Assembly (NCBI GenBank): GCA_904830895.1 | Contig: LR882958.1 | Location: forward strand, 3,798,001 to 3,862,000 | Reading direction: 5' to 3' | Source: Planktothrix rubescens CCAP 1459/22 | GTDB lineage: Bacteria > Cyanobacteriota > Cyanobacteriia > Cyanobacteriales > Microcoleaceae | DNA length: 64,000 bases | In this document: piece by piece, positions 6,982 to 18,900 of the stretch | Position numbering within the stretch: the first letter of the stretch is position 1 | How the letters are laid out: each line of letters begins with the position of its first letter | Made by a program: the position numbers and the translations under genes | Notes under the pieces: model-generated | What the model was told of the DNA's origin: nothing | Database searches by the model: none | What the model saw: only the letters and a program-made list of their open reading frames with translations

Positions 6982-9900
6982 AATTCACCTTCCTCATAAT
7001 CGTCTAAGCTTTCAGTAATTGCTGGTTGTCCCTGCTGTGCAACGGCAAGAAGTTCAATAATTTGGGCTAAATTAGCGATAGTTGGGTATTCTAGCAAATT
7101 TTGTAAAGACAATTCCACCGAGAAAAGATCGCGGGAACGGGAGATAACCTGAGTTGCTAACAAAGAATGTCCTCCAAGTTCAAAGAAATTATCCTTAATG
7201 CCAATCCGTTCCAATCCCAACACTTCACTCCAAATTTGGCCCATTTGGGTTTCAATGGGGGTACGCGGTGCCAAAAAGCTCGTGGCTAGATTGCGCGTAG
7301 CTGTATCGGGTGTCGGTAAAGCCCGCCGATCTATCTTGCCATTGGGAGTCAGAGGCAGAGCATTGAGCAGCACAAAAGCCTGGGGAACCATATAACTGGG
7401 TAGCTTTTGTTGGACAAACTCCCGCACCTGCGGTACTAGCTTCTGGACTAACTTGCCGTACAGAGGATTATTCGTGTAATCAGTCCAGGATTTAGCAATA
7501 ACCGTCTCATTGTCCCAAAAACTGGGGTATGGTTGGCTATCAACTGCGCTCATTGCAGATTCTAGGATTGAACTCTGGCGATGGAAAACCAGATCAAAGG
7601 AACCGTCTTGACTCCCTTCCCACCAACTGAGGTGAACGGTGTAGCCGAATTTTTCTCCCAGTTGCCACATTTGCTCAGGATTAATCCCCATCCTTGGCTT
7701 TTCTTTTAACAATTGCCGCAATTCTCCCACCGTCGAAACGACCGGCGGATTTTCTAACCAGTCTAAAATTTGTAGGGCTTCTTGTACTCGTTGATTGGGG
7801 ACATCCCTGATGCCTAACCATTCTGCTTGTCCCAGTTTCAGTTGATCTTGCAGTTTTGCTAAGGAAAACCCGTCTCGTTGCCAATTTGACCAAGGAATAA
7901 CCGTTTTTTGAACATCATTACCCAAATGTAAGGTCACATCATAACGGAATTGGGTTAACTCATTTTCAGCTTGACCCCGTTTTGGTGCGATCTCTACCCA
8001 AGAAATTTGAGGAAAACGTTGTTTGAGAGCGATAAAAAACTGAGGCTCAATTAGCAATTCTTCTTCGGTGGCGACACTCTGATTCACCTGCTTTTGCCAT
8101 TGTTCAAGGGTTTTATCCGCGGCGGCACGGGATAACTGTACGGCAGCATGGTAAGGCTCTAGTAAGGGCAGACTACGGATATCACCCAGGAAAATCTTCC
8201 CGTGAGCCGCGATCGCCTTCATGACCCCTTCGAGAACCTGTAATAGATAATCGACACTAGGGAAATACTGGACAACGGAGTTAATAACCACCGTATCAAA
8301 AGCCGCTTGGGGAATCCCTGCCAAATTATCGGCTGTTCGGTGGAATAATCTTACTTTCCCCGCTAAACCCTCAATTGTGCCGCATAACCGTTCCAGGTTG
8401 TCAATGGTGGCAGAGGAATAATCGGCTCCCCAATATTCCTGACAATGTTTAGCCACAGGAAACAGCAATAATCCACTTCCGCAACCAATTTCTAACACTC
8501 GTTGCGGTTTTCCTGCAAGAATTCGGCTCACGGTATTCTCAACCCATTCTCGCATTTCTGCAGCGGTCATCGCTTGCCCCGTATAACTACTATTCCAACC
8601 ACTAATATTAAAGGTGGGGTCATCGGTTGTAGATTGGGATTGACGATAGGAATCTTCATAAATCGTTTGCCAATCACTCACATATTCACTCTGCCATTGG
8701 GCAAGCTGTTCGGGTAAAACTTCACCCTTGAGAGCAGGAACCAAATACCCTACTAAATTAGTATTAAGCTTGTCATGATCATGATCACTTGCATGGTCAG
8801 CACGGGCAATCACAATCGCCTCTTGTACTAAGGGATGTTGGCCCAAAACGGCTTCAATTTCCCCTAACTCGATACGGAAACCCCGCACTTTAACTTGGTT
8901 GTCAATCCGTCCCAGGTATTCAATCTGACCATCGGGTAAATAACGGGCTAAATCTCCCGTTTTATATAATTTTGACGGCTGCTCTCCCCCCTTATCAAGG
9001 GGGGTTAGGGGGGGATCAAGGGAGACAAACGGGTTAGAGATAAACTTCTCGGCGGTCAATTCTGGGCGATTCAGATAACCCCTGGCTAAACCCGCACCGC
9101 CAATATGTAATTCCCCTGGTACTCCGATAGGAACTGCTTGTAAATGAGGGTCTAAAATATAAACCTGCACATTGGGAATGGGGCGACCAATGGTTATTTT
9201 TTCGTCAAAAGGCGTACATTTTGCGATCGCGGTACAAACACTCCCCTCCGTTGGGCCATAACCATTAAAGAAATTTCGTCCTTGTGACCATTTTTTCACC
9301 AACTCAGGAGAACAGGCTTCCCCTGCAACAATGATAGTTTGTAAAGAGGGGAGATTTTCCCAGGGTAGAACCGCTAATGCCGAAGGTGGTAACGTAATGT
9401 GGGTGATGGCATGATCCCGTAATCGCTCCATTAAGGGTAAACCAGGCATTAACGCTTCTTTGGTTCCCAAATAAAGTGTCGCTCCTGCTCCCAAAGCCAT
9501 CAAAATTTCCGAAATACAGGCATCAAAGCTAAAGGAAGCAAACTGAAGCACTCGACTGGAGGGATGCACACCAAGGGTTTCAATTTGAGCTTGAGCGAGA
9601 TTGCACAATCCTTTATGTTCTACCATCACGCCTTTGGGTTTACCCGTAGAACCAGAGGTATAAATCACATTGGCCAAATTAGAGGGGGTTACTTTCGCCG
9701 TCAGGTTATCCTGGCTAGGTTGGGCAGTTTTTTCCCAAATTTCCTCTAAAAAGAGTGTTTGGCCTTGATGGTTGGGGAGTTTATCAATTAGTGAATGTTG
9801 GGTTAGTAGTAAGGGGATTTGGCTATCAAAGAGCATAAATTCTAGGCGTGCTGGGGGATATTCGGGGTCAAGGGGTAGATAGGCCCCGCCTGCTTTAAGA

Positions 9901-12900
9901 ATGCCGATTAAGGCGACAATCATCTCTAGGGAGCGTTCGACACATAAACCGACTATTACCTCCGTTTCTACGCCTAGAGAGCGTAAATAGTGCGCCAATT
10001 GGTTGGCCCGATTATTTAATTGTGCATAGGTCAATTGTTGATTTTCAAAGACTACGGCGATCGCATCGGGGGTGCGTTCTGCTTGTTCCTCAACTAATTG
10101 ATGAATACATTTGTCATAGGAGTAATCGGCTTTTGTCTCATTCCACTCCTCTAACAGTTGATGTTCTGGGGGGGTTAATAAGGGAAGTAAGGCCACTGGT
10201 TGCTGTGGATTTGACCCAATTGCCGCTAACAAAGCCTTGAAATGAGTCATCATGCGGACAATAGTTTCAGCATCAAATAAATCCCTGTTATAGGAGCAAA
10301 AACCTCCTAATCCCTCGGGGACATCCCACAGATAAACCTCTAGGTCAACCCGAACTGAATCAAGTCCCGATGCCAGATCTTCAACTTTAACCCCAGGCAA
10401 ATCCCAAGGCTCCGTTGGCGCATTCTGGAGGGCAAAAACTATCTGTATTAAAGGATTACGGTCTAAATGTCGTTCAATTTGCAATTCTTCGACCAACATC
10501 TCGAAGGGTAAATCCTGATGGTCGTAAGCGTTTTGGGTGGTTTGTCTGACTTGCGCTAGAAAATCCTCAAAGGTCGGTTCTTGGGACAAATCAAATCTTA
10601 AGACTAGGCTATTGACAAAAAAGCCAATGAGTTTTTCGATTTCGGTACGGTTACGATTGGCGATCGGTGAACCAATCACTAAATCGGTTTGTCCACTATA
10701 GCGAGACAGCAATACGGCAAAACCTGCCAGTAAGGTCATAAATAGGGTACTACCAGACTTCTGGCTGAGTTTTTTAAGCTGTTGCGTCAGTTTGTTGTCG
10801 AGTTGCAGTTTTTCCGTTCCACCGCGAAAAGTTTGTATGGCTGGACGGGGGCGATCGCTCGGAAGTTGGTGCAGTAGGGGAACTCCCTTTAACTGTTGCT
10901 TCCAGTAGCTTAATTGGCGTTCTAATACTTCATTGGTTAACCATTGACGCTGCCACACGGCGAAGTCTGCATACTGTATCGGTAAAGTCGGTAAATCTGC
11001 CTTCGTTCCTGTGCTGAAACTGCGATAATAGGCTGATAATTCATCAATTAAAACCCCTAGTGACCAACCATCCGCCGCAATATGGTGAATGGCTAATAAC
11101 AGTACATATTCATCCGCCCCAACTTGCCACAGTTTGACCCGTAATACTGAACCATTGGCTAAATCAAAGGGTTCGGAAGCCGCTTCTGTTATCAGTTGCT
11201 CTACTTGCAGAGGCTGGCTTTGTACTATGGATAACGTAAAGTTGATGCTAGAGGTGATCGCTTGAATCGGTTTATTATCCTTGAGTTTAAACTGAGTCCG
11301 TAAAGGTTCATGGCGTTGAATAATTGCCTGAAAAGCTTTTTCCAGGGCTTTAACATTGAGATTTCCTAGCAAACGCATTGTTAAATCAATGGTGTAGGCT
11401 CCACTTTCTCCTTCTAACTGATTGACAAACCAGAGACGCTCTTGAGCCCAGGAGAGAGGAATGTCATCCTGTCGGTTGAGGGGTACTATTGGTGGAAGCT
11501 TGAGCCGCGAGCCAGTTTGCAGTTCTTTTAAAATCACCGCACTTAACTGGGCAATGGTTGGGGATTCAAACAGATAACGTAGGGGTAACGCAATTTCAAA
11601 GGCTTCCTGACAGCGAGAGATAACCTGGGTCGCTAAGAGGGAATGTCCCCCTAATTCAAAGAAATTATCCTCAATGCTGACTCGTTCTAATTTCAGTACC
11701 TCAGCCCAAATCTGCGCTATTTTTTCCTCAATAGGGTTACGGGGGGCGATATATTCACCTTTGCCCTGTAAATCGGGTGCAGGTAAGGCACGGCGGTCTA
11801 TTTTGCCATTGGGAGTAAGGGGTAAGGCTTCTAAGATAACGAAAGCATTAGGAACCAGGTAATCAGGTAACTTAGCTTTTAAAAATTGCCGTATTTCGTC
11901 AATTGTCAGGGTTATTTCGGGTTGGGGGACAACGTAAGCAACTAGGCGTTTATCTCCTGGGTTATCTTCACGAGCAATCACACAAGCCGACTGTACATCT
12001 TCATTTTGACCGATTACAGCCTCAATTTCTCCCAATTCAATACGGAATCCTCGAATCTTAACTTGATTATCAATGCGTCCTAAGTATTCAATATTACCAT
12101 CAGGTAAATAACGGGCTAAATCCCCAGTTTTATATAATTTGGGGGTTGGGGGTTGGGGGTTGGAATTTTCAAAGAGACTAGGAATAAACCTTTCTGTGGT
12201 CAATTCAGGACGATTGAGATAACCCCTTGTCACTCCTGCACCACCCACATACATCTCCCCAGGCACCCCAACGGGTACGGGTTGTAAATATTCATCGAGT
12301 AAATATACCTGTAGGTCGGGAAGAGGACGACCAATGACGCTGGCTGTACTATTTACATCAGCCCTACTTAAGGGGCGATAAGTAACATGGACGGTAGTTT
12401 CTGTAATTCCGTACATATTAACTAATTGGGGGAATTGGTCGCCGTGTCGGTCAAACCAAGGCTGTAAACTGTTGATTTCTAAAGATTCTCCTCCAAAAAT
12501 AACCAAACGTAAACTTAAATCGTTATCTGTTGCCTGTTCCGCTTGAATTAACTGACGGAAAGCGGTAGGGGTTTGATTAAGAATTGTTACTTTTTCTTGA
12601 CATAATAGGTTTAAGAATGATTCGGGAGAACGAGTCACCAAGTAAGGTACTATTATCAGTCGTCCACCATATAACAATGCTCCCCACATTTCCCACACGG
12701 AAAAGTCAAAAGCGTAAGAATGGAATAGAGTCCAGACATCTTGAGGGTTGAAGTGATACCAGGAGTCTGTTGCTGCAAATAGACGTACTACATTAGAGTG
12801 ATTGACTAAAACGCCTTTCGGTTTACCTGTGGAACCGGATGTATAGATAATATAGGTTAAATTCTCTGGTTTTGCTGCGCTTTCGGGGTTTGACGTGATA

Positions 12901-15900
12901 TTTTGAGCGATTTTTTCCCATTCTGTATCTAAACAGATAAGTTGTGCTTGATGTTCAGGAATAGACTTGACTAATTTTGCTTGAGTTACTAACACTTTTA
13001 CCTGAGAGTCTTCTAACATAAAGCTTAGGCGTTCTTGGGGATACTCAGGATCAAGCGGTACATAAGCCCCGCCTGCCTTGAGAATACCTAATAAACCCAC
13101 CATCATCTCTAAAGAACGCTCAACACAAATTCCGACTAAAGTATCAGCTTTTACGCCTAATTTCTGCAAATAATGGGCTAATTGATTAGCACGACCATTT
13201 AACTCAGTGTATGTTAATTGTTGATTCTCAAACACCACCGCGATCGCATCAGGGGTACGTTCTACTTGTTCCTCGAATAAATGATGAATACACTTAATTT
13301 GAGGATAATCAACTTGAGTATTGTTCCACTCAATTAATAACTGATTAGTCTCACTTTCTGTCAGTAAGGGTAATTGGGAAATCCGCGCTTGAGGATTAGC
13401 CACAATTCCCCCTAATAAGTTGAGAAAATGCCCTGCTAATCGCTCAATAGTGCCGCTATCAAATAAATCAGTATTATATTCCCAGACACCTTTTAAGCCA
13501 TCATCCGTGTGAACCATTGCTAAGGTTAAATCAAACTTAGCGGTTGTATTTTCTAAGGGCAAATCTGTCACCGTTAAGCCTGTCATTTCTATCTCAGACT
13601 TGGGTGTATTTTGTAGGACAAAAGCGACTTGAAAGAGGGGAGTATGGCTTAAATCCCGTTCGGGTTGCAACGCTTCTACTAACATTTCAAAAGGTAAATC
13701 TTGATGAGCGTAGGCATCCATTGCCACTTCCCGAACACGGGTTAATAACTGACTAAAACTCGGATTATCGGCTAAATTCGTCCGCAGGACTAAAGTATTG
13801 ACAAAAAAGCCGATTAAACCCTCAATTTCACTGCGATTACGGTTAGCAATGGGAGTTCCCACTAAAATATCACTAGACCCTGTATAACGATAAAGCAAAG
13901 CATCAAAAGCAGCCAACAGGGTCATAAATAATGTTACCCCTTGTTTGCGGCTCAATTCAGTCAAGGCTTGGCTGAGGGCGGGGGACAGGGAAAATTCTTG
14001 ATAGGCTCCGACAAAACTCTGCACCGCAGGTCGAGGGTGGTCTGTGGGAAGGGATAATAAAGCGGGGGCATCGGCTAGTTGATTTTGCCAGTAATTTAAT
14101 TGAGTTTGCAGTACATCCCCTTGTAACCATTGTCTTTGCCAAATCGCAAAATCTGCATACTGAATCGGCAAGGGAGCTAAATTGGCGGGCTGATTTTGAG
14201 GATAAGCATTGTATAGGGTGGTCAGTTCGTGAATAAATACTTCTATTGACCAACCATCACTGATGATGTGGTGCATACACACTAATAAGAGATGTTCCGT
14301 CTCAGATAGCACCACTAAAGTGATTCTGATTAAAGATTCTTTGGCTAAATCAAAGGGTTGAGTGGCTTGTTTTTGCTTTAATTGCTGTGTTTTTTCTGCT
14401 TGCTCCTGGATGGGTAAATCTTGTAAATCAACGACCGATATTGTCTCCCTTGTTGTTTGAATAACCTGGGTCGGTTGTCCATTAATGGTGACAAAATTAG
14501 TCCGTAATACCTCATGGCGATCGCAAATTGACCATAAACTTTGTTCTAAGGCTCCTTGGTTGAGGTTTCCTTGTAAACGCAATACCATCGGTATATTGTA
14601 CAAGGCACTATTGGGCTGCAACTGGTCTAAAAACCATAAACGCTGTTGAGCAAAAGATAGAGGTAGTTCTGTATCCTTAGTTCTCGGTAAAATCGGGGGG
14701 ACAGTTAGGGTTAGGTTTTGTTGCTGTAATTGTCCAACGAGATGGGCTAATTCTGCCACCGTCGCCGCCGCAAATAGGCTCCGCAAAGGGAGTTCTATTT
14801 TAAATAAACTACGAATACGGGACACCAATTGAGTTGCCAGTAAGGAATGTCCCCCAATTTCAAAGAAGTTATCATAAATTCCCACTTGCCCTACTTTTAG
14901 TACCTCTGTCCAAATTTGCACCAACATCTCCTCGATCGCATTGCGGGGTGCTACATATTGATCGCGGCGATCGCCTTCTAAATTCGGTGCAGGTAAGGCG
15001 CGGCGATCGACCTTACGATTAGTGGTCAGGGGTAAAGATTCCAGAAAAACAAAAGCTTGAGGAACCATGTAAAGGGGCAAATTACCAGCAAGGAACTGAC
15101 GTAGTTCACTAATCATCGGTATCCGTTCATAATGAGACACGATGTAGGCAACTAAATACTTTTGCCCTGGAATGTCTTCACGAATAATCACACAGGATGT
15201 CTGCACATCAAGATGTTGATTAAGTATCGCCTCAATTTCTCCTAATTCGATACGGAAACCGCGAATTTTAACCTGATTGTCAATTCGTCCAAAACATTCA
15301 ATGCTACCATTTGGCAGATAACGGGCTAAATCTCCCGTCTTATACAAACGATTGAAAGGTGCATCAGCAAAGGGATTGTCAATAAATTTTTCAGCCGTCA
15401 ATTCTGGACGATTCAGATAACCCCGCGCTAAACGAACACCGCAGAGATGCAGTTCTCCCTTAACTCCAATGGGGGCAGGTTGCAGATTTTGATCCAATAT
15501 ATAAGCCTTTGTATTGGCAATGGGACGACCAATCAGAACCGAATTCATTTTTTCTGACTGAGAATCCAGCAGATCATGAACAATCGCGGTTACAGATGCT
15601 TCGGTGGGGCCATAGACGTTAATACATTCAACCCGTTTTCCGACCCATTCACGCCAAATATTGACGGTTTCGGGTAAAACTGCATCTCCTCCCACTGCTA
15701 CGACCCGCAGACTGGATGGCACGGTGGCAGAAGATTGTGAAACGGCGATCGCCCATTCATGCCAATAGGCGGGAGTAATATTTAAGAGAGTTAGGCTTTC
15801 TTGTTCAATAAAATCGGCAAAATCTGTTAGGGTTGGGAACATTTGCCAGGGTCTTAAGACTACTGTGCCACCTTTTAACCAGGTGGGGAAAATTTCTTCC

Positions 15901-18900
15901 GCCGCTACATCAAAACCAAAGGACGCAAACTGTAAGACGCGATCGCTTTCCGTTAAACCAAATATTTCACTGATGCCCCAACTATGGTTAACCAAAGCTT
16001 CGTGGGTTAACATCACTCCTTTCGGTTTACCCGTTGAACCAGAAGTGTATAACACACAGAGTAAATTTTCTGGTATTACTTCACTGACGGGATTTTCCAT
16101 GCTTTGAACTGTCAAGATCTCGGCAGATTTATCTAATACGATGACCCCTACATCTTCTACGGGTAAAGAACTGAGTAAACTTTGTTGGGTTAGCAGTAGG
16201 GAAATTTTGGCATCTTCGGCCATGGAGGTTAACCTTTGCTGGGGATAATCGGGGTCTAAAGGGACATAGGCTCCTCCAGCTTTGAGAACGGCTAATAATC
16301 CGACAATCACTAACAGCGATCGCTCCAAATAAATGCCGACCAAAATCTCTGCTCCCACTCCCAGAGATTGTAAGTAATGGGCTAATTGATTGGCTTGAAT
16401 ATTTAACTGTTGATAGGTTAATTTCAGACCTTCAAATACTACTGCTACTGCATTCGGTGTTCGTTCTGCTTGTTCTTCAAATAAATGATGAACACATTGA
16501 TGGAAGGGATAATCTTTTTCCGTCCCATTCCAATCTTTTAATAATTGTTGTGACTCTACCTCTGTTAACAAGGGTAGTTGGGAAATTTGCTGTTGAGGGT
16601 TAGCAACAATTGCTTCTAGCAATGTCACAAAATTCCCCGCCAATCGTTCAATGGTGCTACGCTCAAACAGGTCTGTATTATACTCCCAGCTTCCCCTTAA
16701 TCCTGTATCGGTATTTTCCATTCCCAAGGTTAAATCAAACTTAGCCGTTGCATTTGCTGTTAACAAGGGACTGGCAGTTAATCCTATTAATTCTAACTGG
16801 GATAGGGGTTCATTTTGCAGTAAAAAGTCCACTTGAAAGAGGGGAGCATGGCTTAAATCTCGTTCTGGTTGTAGGACTTCTACTAACATCTCAAAAGGCA
16901 AATCTTGATGAGTGTAAGCATCCATTGCCATTTCTCGAACGCGAATTAATAACTCATTAAAACTAGGATTGCCTGACAAATCAGTTCGTAAAACTAAAGT
17001 ATTAACAAAAAAGCCGATTAATCCTTCCAATTCACTGCAATTACGGTTAGCAATAGGCGTTCCAATTAATATGTCTTCCTGTTCCGTATAACGGTAAAGT
17101 AAGACATCAAAAGCTGTTAACAGGGTCATAAATAAGGTGACACCCTGTTCTTGAGTCAGTTGGGTGAGTTTTTGGCTTAATTCCCAGGAAAGGGTAAAGG
17201 GAAGATGGGAACCAGCAAAACTCTGTACAGCAGGTCGTGGTCGGTCTGTGGGCAGGGATAATAAGGCGGGAGCCTCTGCTAACTGTTTTTGCCAGTAATC
17301 TAATTGACTTTGCAGAATATCTCCCTGTAACCACTGTTTTTGCCAAAGAGTGTAATCACCGTACTGAATCGGTAACGGCTTTAAAGATGAGGGCTGATTT
17401 TGAATGTATGCGTTATAGAGGTCGGTTAATTCCTGAAGAAAGACCCCCATTGACCAGCCATCACTGACAATATGATGCATACAGACTAATAAAATATGTT
17501 CTGTCTCAGATAAGATGACTAAGTTTGCTCTGATTAACGGGTCACGGGCTAAGTCAAAGGGTTGAATGGCCTGGTTTGGGATTAACTCCTGAGAGGCAAT
17601 TTCCTGTTCACTACTAGATAAGTGTTGTAAATCAACGATGTTCACTGTCCAGGGGGTTTGCGTTTGTATAACCTGAGTAGCGACACCATCAACGCTAATG
17701 AAGTTAGTCCTTAAGGCTTCATGGCGATCGCAAATTTCCTCTAAACTCTGGATCAAAACGTCTTGATTAAGGTTTCCCTCTAAACGCAAAGCGAGGGGAA
17801 TATTGTAAAAAGAACTATCGGACTCAAATTGATCTAAAAACCAAAGACGAGTCTGGGCAAAAGATAAAGGTAATTCTGTATCTTTTTCCCTGGGTAAAAT
17901 AGGGAGTTCCGTTCGTTCTTCCTGTTCCGAAACTCGTTTTATGACCTGGGCTAAGGCGGCGACGGTCGGGGCAACAAACAACTCCCGTAGGGGCATTTCT
18001 ACCTTGAACGTCTTACGGATGCGCGAAATCAGTTGAGTTGCTAATAATGAATGTCCGCCCAACTCAAAGAAGTTGTCGTGAATGCCCACCTGTTCAACTT
18101 TTAGGACTTTTACCCAAATAGAAGCCAAAATCTCTTCAATGGGATTACGCGGCGCAATGTATTGTTCTTCACTTTGGAAATCGGGAGCAGGTAAGGCACG
18201 GCGATCGACCTTACCATTAGATGTTAAGGGTAGGGATTCCAAAATGACAAAGGCACTAGGAACCATATACTCTGGTAACTGAGCTTTCAGAAATTGCCGC
18301 AGTTCATTAACACCAAGCAAACTTTGCTCTTGTTGGGCAGAAATTCCCTCTTGGGGGATAACGTAGGCAACTAAACGTTTTTGCTCTGTCTCATCTTCCC
18401 TGGCCATAACAATAGCGGTTTTGACTGCGCTGTGCTGACTGAGAACAGTTTCAATTTCTCCTAATTCAATGCGGAAACCCCGAATTTTTACTTGATTATC
18501 AATTCGTCCTAAATACTCAATATTGCCATCGGGTAAATAACGCGCTAAGTCTCCCGTTTTATAGAGACGAGAATCTGAGTAATTACTAAAAGGATCAGGA
18601 ATAAATTTCTCTTGGGTTAACTCTGGACGATTGAGATAACCTCTGGCTAACCCCGCTCCGCCAATATGTAATTCTCCAGCTACCCCCACAGGAACAGGTT
18701 GCAAGAAAGCATCAAGAATATAAACCTGAATATTACTGATGGATCGCCCAATCGGAACATTGGTTGCACTTGGGGAAGTAAATTCGTATAAAGTCGTTAC
18801 AATAGTTCCTTCCGTTGGACCGTAACGATTAAATAGTTTAGGAAGAGAGGAATTATTAGCTGTAATTGTATGCCATTGCTTGACTTTTGATTGTTGAATG

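Noticed and set aside
12139-12163. TTGGGGG units as telomere-like or CRISPR repeats
   Set aside because: Only about three short units without spacers, in frame inside an NRPS gene; better explained as a cyanobacterial heptamer repeat. No CRISPR array was seen in the window.
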